NCBI GenBank assembly: GCA_028285265.1
Contig: JANQPX010000033.1
Span: 62,001-126,000 of the forward strand
Direction of reading: 5' to 3'
Length of the DNA stretch: 64,000 nt
Origin: Geminicoccaceae bacterium
GTDB lineage: Bacteria; Pseudomonadota; Alphaproteobacteria; Geminicoccales; Geminicoccaceae
Part shown: in pieces, positions 43,967 to 53,013 of the stretch
Layout: each line of letters starts with the position of its first letter
Numbering within the stretch: the stretch's first letter is position 1
Notes under the pieces: generated by a model
Databases searched by the model: none
What the model saw: only the letters and a program-made list of their open reading frames with translations
Told to the model about the DNA's origin: nothing
Translations under genes and position numbers: made by a program

Positions 43967-44830
43967 TCAAGCGACAAGTTTTGCAACAAAGTCGCCCAGA
44001 TCTACGGAACCCTTTCTCGCATCTTGGTCGAGGAATTGGATGCGGCCGTTATTAATGTTCTCATGCATTTCCGCGATACTCTCCGCTGACTGCTGGGATA
44101 AGCCGTTCTGCTTCAGCGTATCCACCCAAGCTTCTTGCGGCACGGCGATGGGGGTAACGTTTCGAGCCAGCACTTTCGAAAGCTCAGCCGCAATGTCGTT
44201 GGCGGAATACTGGCGTGCACCTCTCAGTTCGATCACCCGATGGGCCACCGAGGGCGGGTTTACCAACGCTTCGGCGACCGTCATACCAATGTCCTTGGTA
44301 GCAACCATGTCGATTTTGAAGTCGAGCGGAAGGATCATGCTCGGATAGATCCCCTCGTGCAGGACGGCTGGCATGACGTCTTGGATGTTCTCCAGGAAGT
44401 ACCCAGGACGCACAGCCGTCAACGGAATGGATGCCTCGACAAGAGACCTTTCGAGATGAGCGATCGTGGCAATCGGACCAACCTTGTCCGCGTATTGTGC
44501 GCCTACTGACGAGAGCATCACGGCATGCGGCAAGCGAGCAGCTTTTGCGGCGGCGACAATGGCATCGGCACGTTTGATGCTCTCATCGAGAAAGGCCTCG
44601 TTCGCAAGATCGGGCGGCAACAAAAAGTAGGCACCATCTGCTCCCACAAGAGCTTTCGTCATGGCATCTATGTCTTCGATTTCAGCGATGGCGACGTCAG
44701 CACCCCTCGCCTTCCAAGCCTCGCCCTTTTCTTCGGATCGCACGATCACACGAACAGCTTGACCTTGATCGAGAAGGGATTGGGCAACGATTGAACCTGT
44801 GTTTCCGCTTACGCCTGAAATGGCAAACAT
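43967..44830 (-). CDS. NmrA-like NAD(P)-binding reductase
   Basis: 287 residues, an atypical SDR of the NmrA/quinone-oxidoreductase-2 type. The Rossmann motif is ISGVSGNTGSIVAQSLL at the very start, then RVIVRSEEKG. HAVMLSSVGAQYADKVGP and TAVRPGYFLENIQDVMP follow in the middle. It may reduce quinones or sense NADPH. A strong AAGGAG ribosome site precedes the ATG. It is divergent from a LysR gene with only 89 bases between, so that regulator probably controls it. Confidence 0.88.
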   Translation of the reverse strand: MFAISGVSGNTGSIVAQSLLDQGQAVRVIVRSEEKGEAWKARGADVAIAEIEDIDAMTKALVGADGAYFLLPPDLANEAFLDESIKRADAIVAAAKAARLPHAVMLSSVGAQYADKVGPIATIAHLERSLVEASIPLTAVRPGYFLENIQDVMPAVLHEGIYPSMILPLDFKIDMVATKDIGMTVAEALVNPPSVAHRVIELRGARQYSANDIAAELSKVLARNVTPIAVPQEAWVDTLKQNGLSQQSAESIAEMHENINNGRIQFLDQDARKGSVDLGDFVAKLVA

Positions 44831-44919
44831 GGTGATATCTCCTTGGTGTGCGTGGTGGCGATAAGGAGAATGTATGGAAGGAATTTGAATTACTCTAATG
44901 CATGTTTTATATACTTCTC

Positions 44920-45840
44920 ATGCGTGAGACGGATATATATGGCATCGATCTGAACCTGTTGAAGTCCCTTGATGCCTTGCTGGAAACGACAAGCGTGAGC
45001 AAGGCGGCAGGCCTCGTGAACCTCTCGCAGCCTGCCATGAGCCGTGCATTGGGGCGCTTACAACACGCGCTCAAAGATCCGTTGCTTGTTAGATCAGGCA
45101 GGGGGATGGTTCTGACACCGCGTGGCGAAGCCCTGCGCGAACCCGTTCGAGATGCGCTGGCGCGCGTATCAATGGTGTTCAAACCGCCCGTCTTCGATCC
45201 ATCCCAAGCACAGGACAAGTTTCGCATTATGGCCCCGGATTACTTGGCGCAAATGATCATGCCGCCGGTGCTGGGACAGCTGTTCAACTTGGCTCCCAAC
45301 ATCCAGGTCGAGATGGAAAGTCTGTCTGACCGGGCGATATCCGAGATGTGTGACGGCAAAATATCACTTGGCTTTGGCGTGGTCGATGACGGCCCAGTTC
45401 TTTACAACGTGGCTGCGCAAGCCCTGATGAAGGACCGACAGGTCTGTCTGATGCGGAAGGGCCACCCTCTCCATGAAAGGGACATGACCCTTGAAGACTA
45501 TGCAGCCGCCTCGCATGCGTTACTGAGTATTACCGGCAAGGGTGGCGGTCGGATCGATGGGGTCCTGAAACAGCACGGCTTGGTGCGAAGGATCGCCCTT
45601 CGAGTTACGCAGTTCTTGACGATCAGAGCCGTCATCGTGCCCACTGATTTGATTATCACCGTACCCGAAGTTCTCGCTCAACAGGTCATGACGGACGATC
45701 TTGTCATAAAGGAGCTACCCAAGGCACTACGAACACCGTCGTTTACGGTCTCGCAAATTTGGCACGAACGGTTCACCCTGGACCCGGCACATCAGTGGCT
45801 CCGAAGGCTTATCAAAGCCAAGTGCAAAAGCTTGGCATAG
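44920..45840 (+). CDS. LysR-family regulator divergent from the NmrA-like gene
   Basis: 306 residues. The N-terminal wHTH DLNLLKSLDALLETTSVSKA and LSQPAMSRALGRL is typical of the NodD/LinR-like LysR branch, followed by a ligand-binding domain. The ATG at 44920 is preferred to the one at 44902 because the domain begins with ETDIYGIDLNLL. No strong ribosome site. A short weak hairpin (AAGAT/ATCTT) lies just after its stop. It likely activates the divergent reductase in response to a quinone or aromatic inducer, as is common for such pairs. Confidence 0.9.
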   Translation: MRETDIYGIDLNLLKSLDALLETTSVSKAAGLVNLSQPAMSRALGRLQHALKDPLLVRSGRGMVLTPRGEALREPVRDALARVSMVFKPPVFDPSQAQDKFRIMAPDYLAQMIMPPVLGQLFNLAPNIQVEMESLSDRAISEMCDGKISLGFGVVDDGPVLYNVAAQALMKDRQVCLMRKGHPLHERDMTLEDYAAASHALLSITGKGGGRIDGVLKQHGLVRRIALRVTQFLTIRAVIVPTDLIITVPEVLAQQVMTDDLVIKELPKALRTPSFTVSQIWHERFTLDPAHQWLRRLIKAKCKSLA

Positions 45841-46088
45841 GGAAGATCGGCATCTTTTGTTGTCAGGCTTCTGAAAGGTAAGCAATCACGTGCGGGCCTT
45901 CGCTAGCGGTCGAATTCAGAAAACTAGCGATAGTGTGCACTGGATCACTTCAGAAGGCCCGAGTCGGATCTTGATTTACACGAGATGCTGATCAAAGACT
46001 GGTTTTGGCATTGGGTATCCATTCGTGCTTCAGCGAGAATCGACCAGAAAGCCGACGCTCCAACGGTGTCCGTACAGGGAGAGGTAGG

Positions 46089-48143
46089 TTGGTACGACGT
46101 AAGCTCCGCGCCGCCGTCGATATCGGAGGCACGTTTACCGATGTGCAGTTGACCGACACAGGCACTGGCGCTGTCTGGGATCATAAGGTGCCGTCAACGC
46201 CTGAGGATCCTTCCATCGGACTGATTGAAGGCTTGCGAGGCGCGGCCAAGAAGCGAGGTTATGACGTCGATGCCATCGGTATGATCCTCCATGGATCGAC
46301 CATCGCGACCAATGCCGTCCTCGAACGAAAGCTTCCTGTAGGCGGCCTGATCACGACCGCGGGCTTCACCGACGTGCTCGCCATCGGTCGGCATATGCGC
46401 CGGGACGTCTATGCGCTGAAAGCTGAACCGCGCCCAGTGCTGATCCCCGCCAAGCACCGGATCGGCGTCGTCGAGCGCATACGTGCCAACGGCTCAGTCG
46501 AGACACCACTTGATGTCGAGGCTTTGGAACGTGCTGGTCAAGAGCTGGTTGCGGACGGTGTCACAACTGTCGCGGTCATGTTTCTGCACGCTTATCAAAA
46601 TCCAGTCCACGAGCAAGCCGCCGCCGAGATTCTTTCGAAAATCCCCGGTCTTACTGTCGCGACCTCAAGCGAGACCAGCCCCGAGATCCGCGAGTTCGAA
46701 CGCGCATCGACCACCGTCCTAAATGCGCTTTTGAAGCCCGTGATCTCGCGCTATCTCGACCAAGTGGAGCAGGCACTCGGCGAGGCCGGAGTCGATGCTC
46801 GGTTGTTCCTGGTGCAATCGAATGGCGGGGTCGCGACACCAGCCGAAGCCGCACGTCTGCCGGTACGCCTCCTGCTTTCAGGCCCCTCCGGTGGCGCTAT
46901 GGCGATCCGGAGCCTCGCCCACCGCCATGGCCTCGACAATGTCGTCGGCATGGATATGGGGGGCACGTCGACCGACGTGTCGGTGCTGCAGGACGGGCGG
47001 ATCGAAGAGACGGCCGAGGGCGAGATCGACGGCCTGCCAGTACGTCTCCCCATGATCGAGATTCTCACCATTGGTGCCGGCGGCGGCTCAATCGCGAAAC
47101 ATGAGCATAACGCTCTTCGCGTCGGCCCGGAAAGCGCCGGCGCCGATCCAGGCCCTGCCTGTTATCTTAGAGGAGGCGTACGACCGACTGTGACCGATGC
47201 TAATCTGCATCTGGGTCGCATCAATCCTTCGAGCTTTCTCGGTGGCCGGATGCCACTCGGCATCGATGAAGCAAGAGGCGCGATCACAGCGGTCGCCGGC
47301 CCGCTCGGTCTCGATCCGACGGCCTTGGCCAGTGGTATCGTCGCCGTTGCGAATGCAGCGATGGCCGATGCGGCGCGGCTCAGCCTGTTTGAAAAAGGTG
47401 CTGATCCATCCGCCTTCACGCTTGCAGCGTTTGGCGGCGCTGGTGGTCTGCACGCCTGTGCGGTGGCCGAAGAACTCGATATGCAGACCGTTTTGTTTCC
47501 AGCGACGGCATCGACTCTGTCGGCACGCGGCATACTCGACAGCGATATTCGTCACGACCTTATCGAGGCGCGCCTGATGATCGCGGACAAAGATGCGCTC
47601 TCGTCGCTTACCAAGATCGTCGGTGATCTTCGGATAAGGGCACACGGGCTACTCGAAGCAGATGGTCTCCAGCCCGAACAGCAGCGAATCGAGATGTCGG
47701 CAGACATGCGCTATCGCGGACAGGCCTGGGAGATCACAACGCCCTGGGAGCTGATCGACGATGATCCAGACGTGGCAGCACTCAAGGCGCTTGTCGACCG
47801 ATTCCATGCGCTTCACAAAGCGCGCTACGCGCACAATGCGCCTGATGATCCGGTCGAGATTGTCGCCCTTCGCGTCAAGGCGATTGGACTGCTCGAGCGT
47901 ATCACATCAAGCGATAGAACACCTCTTTTCGAAACCGACAAGCGCATGACGAGGCGCATTTACCTCGGGGATGATTACCAGGACGTGCCCACCCTCCCCA
48001 GAGCGGCGATCGGACATGATACCGTCAGCGGCCCCCTCATGATCGACGAGGATTATTCCGCGCTTTGGATCCATGCGGGTTGGACTGTTCACGCTCTCGG
48101 CAACGGCGACCTTATCGCCAGAAGAGAGGAGGTTGCGCGATGA
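46089..48143 (+). CDS. hyuA: Hydantoinase/oxoprolinase A subunit
   Basis: About 684 residues. It has the HyuA N-terminal domain with RAAVDIGGTFTDVQL and an ATPase-like fold: GSTIATNAVLERK, MDMGGTSTDVSV, GAGGGSIA and NAAMADAARLS. It acts with HyuB as an ATP-dependent N-amidohydrolase opening 5-oxoproline, hydantoin or related rings. The start is probably TTG at 46089, with AGAGG just before it and the conserved domain seven residues on. The open frame to 46005 adds an unrelated Arg-rich segment. The stop overlaps the hyuB start as ATGA. Confidence 0.9.
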   Translation: MVRRKLRAAVDIGGTFTDVQLTDTGTGAVWDHKVPSTPEDPSIGLIEGLRGAAKKRGYDVDAIGMILHGSTIATNAVLERKLPVGGLITTAGFTDVLAIGRHMRRDVYALKAEPRPVLIPAKHRIGVVERIRANGSVETPLDVEALERAGQELVADGVTTVAVMFLHAYQNPVHEQAAAEILSKIPGLTVATSSETSPEIREFERASTTVLNALLKPVISRYLDQVEQALGEAGVDARLFLVQSNGGVATPAEAARLPVRLLLSGPSGGAMAIRSLAHRHGLDNVVGMDMGGTSTDVSVLQDGRIEETAEGEIDGLPVRLPMIEILTIGAGGGSIAKHEHNALRVGPESAGADPGPACYLRGGVRPTVTDANLHLGRINPSSFLGGRMPLGIDEARGAITAVAGPLGLDPTALASGIVAVANAAMADAARLSLFEKGADPSAFTLAAFGGAGGLHACAVAEELDMQTVLFPATASTLSARGILDSDIRHDLIEARLMIADKDALSSLTKIVGDLRIRAHGLLEADGLQPEQQRIEMSADMRYRGQAWEITTPWELIDDDPDVAALKALVDRFHALHKARYAHNAPDDPVEIVALRVKAIGLLERITSSDRTPLFETDKRMTRRIYLGDDYQDVPTLPRAAIGHDTVSGPLMIDEDYSALWIHAGWTVHALGNGDLIARREEVAR

Positions 48144-49729
48144 CAACCATTGACCCCGTTACACTCGAAGTCATCCGCAACGCTCTGATCGCGGGTGCAG
48201 AGGAAATGAGTGCCTCGATCTGGCGAACGGCGCGCTCGACCGTGGTACGCGAGACCCTAGATTTTTCGACCGCCCTGTTCGACGGCAATGGTCGCGCGAT
48301 CGCGCAGGCGGCGCGCATTCCCGTGCATCTGAACTCCATGTCAGTCTGTCTCGAAGACATCATCGCCGGGCCGATCCCTCTTGATGATTGGCGGGACGGC
48401 GATGTTGTTTTGACCAACGATCCCTATGCCGGCGGTCAACATCTGCCAGACTTCGTCGCTTTTCGCCCGGTCTTTCTTCATGGCGAGCGCATCGCGATCG
48501 CGGCTGCCATCGTACACCATGTCGATGTCGGCGGCGGCGCGCCCGGAAGCTACTTCGCTGGCGCAACTGAGATCCAGCATGAAGGCCTCCGCTTGCCCCC
48601 CCTCAAACTGGTCGAGACAGGCAAGCTGAACCAGGCCGTCTTCGACATCATCAAGAGGAACAGCCGCGAGCCCGACATGATCGCCGGTGATGTCCAGGCG
48701 GAACTCGCCAGCCTGGAGGTCGGTGCTGCTGCGATCAAGCGCATCACGACACGGTTCGGTGCATCGGTTCTAGCCGGTGCCATGGACGCGATCCTGACGC
48801 AGTCCGAAGCGGCAATGCGCGCCTTGCTCGCCGATCTCCCAGATGGCCGGTACAGCTTTTCCGATTTCGTCGACGACGACGGTCAGGACGCCGTCGACCT
48901 CGTCATCGCCGTTACCGTCGACATCGACGGCGAGACCTGCCGCGTCGATCTTTCTGAAAGCGCTGATCAAGCGCCAGGACCCGTGAATTGTACGCTCAAC
49001 ATGGCGCGATCAGCCGTCTATTGCGCTCTGATCAGCCTCGGTGAAGGCCGTGTCATGGCCAATTCGGGCGCCTACCGACCGATCGAAGTCGTCTGCCGCG
49101 AAGGCTCAATCGCGAACTGCCGTTCGCCTGCTCCGGTTGCGAATCGCATGGCAACAGGCCACCGCATCGTAACGACCGTACTCGGTGCGCTTGCAGAAGC
49201 AGCACCGAATCGCGTGCCAGCCGCCTACTACGGCGTCTCCTACGTCATGGCGCTCTTGGCGCCAGATCCATTCGTCCCGGACGAGTCCCGCGTTTATTTC
49301 GAGATCGAGGTTGGCGGCTGGGGCGGGCATCCGGAAGGCGAAGGAGCGGACGGGTTCTCCTCGGGCTTCCATAACGCCGCCAACTCACCGATCGAGATGT
49401 GTGAAGTTCTGTTCCCTATTACCTTCACTGAATATGCGTTTATTCAGGACAGTGGCGGTGACGGCAAAAGTCCTGGCGGTATGGGTCTTGCTCGCGAGTG
49501 GCGCCTCGATGCTCAGACCGGCAAGGTTTCCGGCAGCTTTGAACGCTTTCGCCACGGCCCCTACGGCCTTGCAGGCGGCCGGGCCGGATCGAAGGGGCGT
49601 TTTTTGCACTCGCGGGGTGACGAGACGCGGGCTTTGCCATCGAAGATCTCAAATGTTCCGCTCGAACGCGGTGATCGGATACGCCTAGAGACGTCAGGAG
49701 GTGGCGGTTGGGGAACAAAGTCCGACTAG
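48140..49729 (+). CDS. hyuB: Hydantoinase/oxoprolinase B subunit
   Basis: 529 residues, the HyuB partner of the N-amidohydrolase. It begins DPVTLEVIRNALIAGAEEMS, the standard N-terminus. The conserved SVCLEDI, VLTNDPYAGGQHLPDF, MIAGDVQAELA and late GAGGG-like GMGLAREWRL segments follow. Its ATG overlaps the hyuA stop, so they are made together. The gamma-glutamyltransferase gene 1.5 kb away on the other strand suggests use in gamma-glutamyl or 5-oxoproline metabolism, but the true ring substrate is unknown. Confidence 0.93.
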   Translation: MTTIDPVTLEVIRNALIAGAEEMSASIWRTARSTVVRETLDFSTALFDGNGRAIAQAARIPVHLNSMSVCLEDIIAGPIPLDDWRDGDVVLTNDPYAGGQHLPDFVAFRPVFLHGERIAIAAAIVHHVDVGGGAPGSYFAGATEIQHEGLRLPPLKLVETGKLNQAVFDIIKRNSREPDMIAGDVQAELASLEVGAAAIKRITTRFGASVLAGAMDAILTQSEAAMRALLADLPDGRYSFSDFVDDDGQDAVDLVIAVTVDIDGETCRVDLSESADQAPGPVNCTLNMARSAVYCALISLGEGRVMANSGAYRPIEVVCREGSIANCRSPAPVANRMATGHRIVTTVLGALAEAAPNRVPAAYYGVSYVMALLAPDPFVPDESRVYFEIEVGGWGGHPEGEGADGFSSGFHNAANSPIEMCEVLFPITFTEYAFIQDSGGDGKSPGGMGLAREWRLDAQTGKVSGSFERFRHGPYGLAGGRAGSKGRFLHSRGDETRALPSKISNVPLERGDRIRLETSGGGGWGTKSD

Positions 49730-49859
49730 GCGGACTTCATCCCTATCTTCAACGGCATTGAGCTATCCTAGCAAGTTCCTCCTGCACCTGATCGACAAGG
49801 CTTCGTTCCCTAGAAATGCCTTACCTCGATAGAGAGGCGCCTCGCCTGGGTGATGTCGG

Positions 49860-50855
49860 TTAACCGACCGCTGAAGTTCTAAAGGAGGATCCGGCTTCAT
49901 TACTGCGTTCACCGGAAACAAAGCTTCGGGCTTTCTCGGTTAAATCACGGAACTTATCTGATCCTTTTTCGAGGCGTTCTTCCCATACAGCATCAGGGAC
50001 CTGACCTTCTGTCTTTTTGAAAAACACTTGCATTAAAGCATAGATCGCAATCGGTTCGATGATGGCCGCCTTGATCGACCAAGCAAACACGAACGCGAGG
50101 ACGAAGGCCCAAAAGCCCAGATCTCCAGGAATCAAAGCCATAACGGCATAGGAGGGTGCTAACAGGAAAAAGAAGATCAGCAAGGTCAGCGCCCACATCA
50201 TGAGCGACAGCCAGACCGCGTTCTTGACGAATGTCATGTAATTCTGACCGTAAAGGACCAACGCCTCACGCGCCGATTTCCAAGTGTTATCCGATCCCGA
50301 TCTGATCGCGTGGGCTAAGATGATTTCATCAACGTAGGTGAGTGACATTCGAATCACACCGTTGACCAACCGCATCAGGTTATTGAGCCCCGGTATTGGC
50401 AGAATGAAGGCTATCCCACCCAAGATGCTCGTGATCGCTTTGAGTACGCCCTTTACCAATTGGTCCACAGCGAACAAAATCGTTGCGTCTTTGAAGCGTG
50501 CCTGAACCACATCTTTGGCATAAGCAATTTGACCCTGACCATCAGGGAATGCCTCGTTGTCATAGAGCTTTGTAAGCACAGCAATGTGACCGGCCTTGAC
50601 GACGTAAAGAATATACTCGCGTAGCCAGTAAAGAACGCCTGAGGCACCGGCAAATCCAAACAAGGCACCGTAGAAGGCACCGGACCCGTCGCCGTTGCCA
50701 AATGACGTGAACCCATACCCAACTGCACCACCCGTACCAGTCGCGACGATATAGAGCAGCGCAATCCCGAAGTAGACAGCGATGCGCGTAAGAATGAAAG
50801 GCATCGTCTTGCCCATGGCTGAGATTGCCGCTGACAAACTAAAGTCCCAACCCAT
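49860..50855 (-). CDS. Multi-pass membrane protein of unknown function
   Basis: 331 residues. About six hydrophobic segments are visible: residues 18-40, 62-82 (GAFYGALFGFAGASGVLYWL), 128-155 with ITSILGGIAFILPIPGL, 208-232 (WLSLMMWALTLLIFFFLLAP) and 240-265. The C-terminal 55 residues are charged and cytosolic. A cytosolic stretch (ARFKDATILFAVDQLVKGVL and on) lies in the middle. The pattern resembles uncharacterised membrane proteins of the choline-transporter-like type, but I do not recognise it with confidence. It is monocistronic, between hyuB and the gamma-glutamyltransferase gene. Confidence 0.75.
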   Translation of the reverse strand: MGWDFSLSAAISAMGKTMPFILTRIAVYFGIALLYIVATGTGGAVGYGFTSFGNGDGSGAFYGALFGFAGASGVLYWLREYILYVVKAGHIAVLTKLYDNEAFPDGQGQIAYAKDVVQARFKDATILFAVDQLVKGVLKAITSILGGIAFILPIPGLNNLMRLVNGVIRMSLTYVDEIILAHAIRSGSDNTWKSAREALVLYGQNYMTFVKNAVWLSLMMWALTLLIFFFLLAPSYAVMALIPGDLGFWAFVLAFVFAWSIKAAIIEPIAIYALMQVFFKKTEGQVPDAVWEERLEKGSDKFRDLTEKARSFVSGERSNEAGSSFRTSAVG

Positions 50856-51280
50856 GAATGAATTCCTCCCCTTGATCCTTCATATCTTTTCGAACTGGCC
50901 CAAGCTGCCAGAAGCTGCCGCTTCGAACTTTAGGAATAATGCGACGTCAGCATTGTCTTAGCGCTCCCAGTGGTGTCGTCAACTTTTTGCGAAGGCTTCA
51001 TCTCGAGCGATGCAATGATCGGCGGCATCGTCAACCTTCTCAGAGACCCGCCCCAACTCCATAGAAATTGTGTGACCGTTAACCCAGCTGTCGTGCAGAT
51101 GTTCATCGCGAGTTTGAGGCGATCTGGCAAAGCGATCTTCATGCGATCTGCCCGTCGCTGTACCGAGTGTTGACTACCGAATACAGATGATAGCCCACCT
51201 TCGAAGCAGTTCTGAGGAAGGCTGTTTCTCAATTGGTTTAATACGGAGCCCTGATAACAATGTATGGCAGTTCATGGTGT
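50856..51280. other. Intergenic gap with no recognised content
   Basis: 425 bases between the membrane protein start and the end of the gamma-glutamyltransferase gene. Short frames only. The promoter of the membrane protein is expected in its left part. Confidence 0.4.
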
Positions 51281-52939
51281 TCACACGCGGAGCGCCATAC
51301 CGTCATGCCCGGGATCAGCTCCTCCAGTCAGACGGTCTCCATCGATACGAATTCCGTGAACTGCAGCGATGCCAAATGTGAGTGCTGATCTGATCACGTC
51401 ATAGCCGTCGTCCATGAGCGGCTCGACAATGTATCCAGGAATACGATTGGTGATGTCGATACTGTCCGAGGTCGCAGAAAAACGCGGCGCGGAAACGGCA
51501 TCAGTAATACTCATGTCGAAATCAAGAACATTCAAAATTGCCTGAAGCACACCCATGGCAATCTGTGTTCCTCCAGGCGCACCGATCACAACACGCAGAT
51601 TGTCATCTTTCGTCACGATTGTTGGACAGATCGAACTAAACCGGCTCTTGCCAGGTGCGATCGATCCGGCACGCCCTGGGCGGGGATCGAAGACCCCCAT
51701 GCATCCATTGTACATAAACCCAAGCCCGTCGGTGATCACACCGGACGGCATTCCCAGCGAATGGGTCATTGTAAACGCCATTCCATCCCGATCGACGACT
51801 GCGACATGGGTCGTGTGCGGAGACTCGCCATAAGTCAACCGCGGCACCGTCATCCGTTCACCCGAATTGATACGTTCACTGATACCCTTCGCGTAGCCCT
51901 TCTCCAGCAGAAAAGTGGGCTCCTCGACAAAGGCTGGATCCCCGACATACCTATCCTTGTCGGCCGTGGCTGCCTTCATCGCCTCGCAAACGATTCGAAT
52001 ATAATCCGTCGTGTTATGGCCGAGAGCAGCAAGGTCGAAGTTTTCCAGTATATTCAGCATTTCAATCAGCATGATGCCACCGCCCGGCGCATGACATGTG
52101 CTGATGTCGAAGCCCCGATACAGGCTAGTCAATGGCGTTGTTCGCACCGTCTTGTATGCCTCGAGATCGGCTTTGCGAAGTAATCCGCCATTCGCATTCA
52201 TGTCAGCATCGATTTGTTCAGCGATCTCCCCTTGATAGAAGATATCGACCCCTTCAGAAGCGATACGTCGCAACGTTGCTGCAAGATCCGGGTTCTCGAC
52301 GCGATCCCCAATTCTCTTTGGATGCCCGTCTGCTCGCAGGTAAATCTCGCGGCCGGTCCTTGAGAAGGCTAGGCGTTCGGTCACCTCAACACGTCCATGC
52401 TCCGCCCCATGTGTCCAGAAATGGTGGACATGAGGGCGAACCAGAAAGCCTGTTTCTGCAATTGCAATCGACGGATGGCAAATATCCGGCCAATCCCAGC
52501 TGCCATAATCCCGGACCGCTTCATAGTAAGCGAGAAGAGATCCTGGAGTCGTGATCGATCCGTAGCCGAGATCGTTGACATTGCCCTTTAAGACGAAGCC
52601 AAATCCGTCCCGTGTCTCAGCCTCAAGCAAATCAACCCACATGGAGGGCTCGGCCGCCAGCGGCGTTCGTCCATGAAAATCGATGCAAACCGCATCACCG
52701 TCTGGTTTTCTAATCTGCGCGGAGCCAAATCCAGCGATACCACACATTTGCGGATCAACGACGCCTTGCACCAAGGCGGCAGCAATGCCGGCATCAACCG
52801 CATTCCCACCTTTCATGAGGACACGTGCGCCTGCTTCAGATGCCTCAGGTTGCGCGGTAACGATCATTGCTTCTGACATTCTGCCGTCCCAGTTGGTAGG
52901 CTCAGAGTGGATATGCGGATCGTATACTTTGAATCGCAC
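51281..52939 (-). CDS. Gamma-glutamyltransferase family protein, cytosolic
   Basis: 552 residues. This Ntn hydrolase cleaves gamma-glutamyl amides such as glutathione, or hydrolyses acyl groups in related proteins. The N-terminal GGNAVDAGIAAALVQGVV and MCGIAGFG are family markers. The catalytic Thr is expected at 376 in HTTHVAVVDRDG, where autoprocessing also occurs. The late GVITDGLGFMYNGCMGVFDP and APGGTQI are conserved. There is no signal peptide, unlike periplasmic GGTs. The first codon is GTG at 52939 without a clear ribosome site. An ATG at 52879 (MSEAMIVTAQ) is the alternative. It stands between the membrane protein and copA. Confidence 0.88.
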   Translation of the reverse strand: MRFKVYDPHIHSEPTNWDGRMSEAMIVTAQPEASEAGARVLMKGGNAVDAGIAAALVQGVVDPQMCGIAGFGSAQIRKPDGDAVCIDFHGRTPLAAEPSMWVDLLEAETRDGFGFVLKGNVNDLGYGSITTPGSLLAYYEAVRDYGSWDWPDICHPSIAIAETGFLVRPHVHHFWTHGAEHGRVEVTERLAFSRTGREIYLRADGHPKRIGDRVENPDLAATLRRIASEGVDIFYQGEIAEQIDADMNANGGLLRKADLEAYKTVRTTPLTSLYRGFDISTCHAPGGGIMLIEMLNILENFDLAALGHNTTDYIRIVCEAMKAATADKDRYVGDPAFVEEPTFLLEKGYAKGISERINSGERMTVPRLTYGESPHTTHVAVVDRDGMAFTMTHSLGMPSGVITDGLGFMYNGCMGVFDPRPGRAGSIAPGKSRFSSICPTIVTKDDNLRVVIGAPGGTQIAMGVLQAILNVLDFDMSITDAVSAPRFSATSDSIDITNRIPGYIVEPLMDDGYDVIRSALTFGIAAVHGIRIDGDRLTGGADPGHDGMALRV

Positions 52940-53013
52940 ATTTGAGTTTCTGGTTCAAATTGAGCTTTATGTTGTTGATAGCTTGGGCTTCGAGATCGTC
53001 AGCCAAAAAGCGA

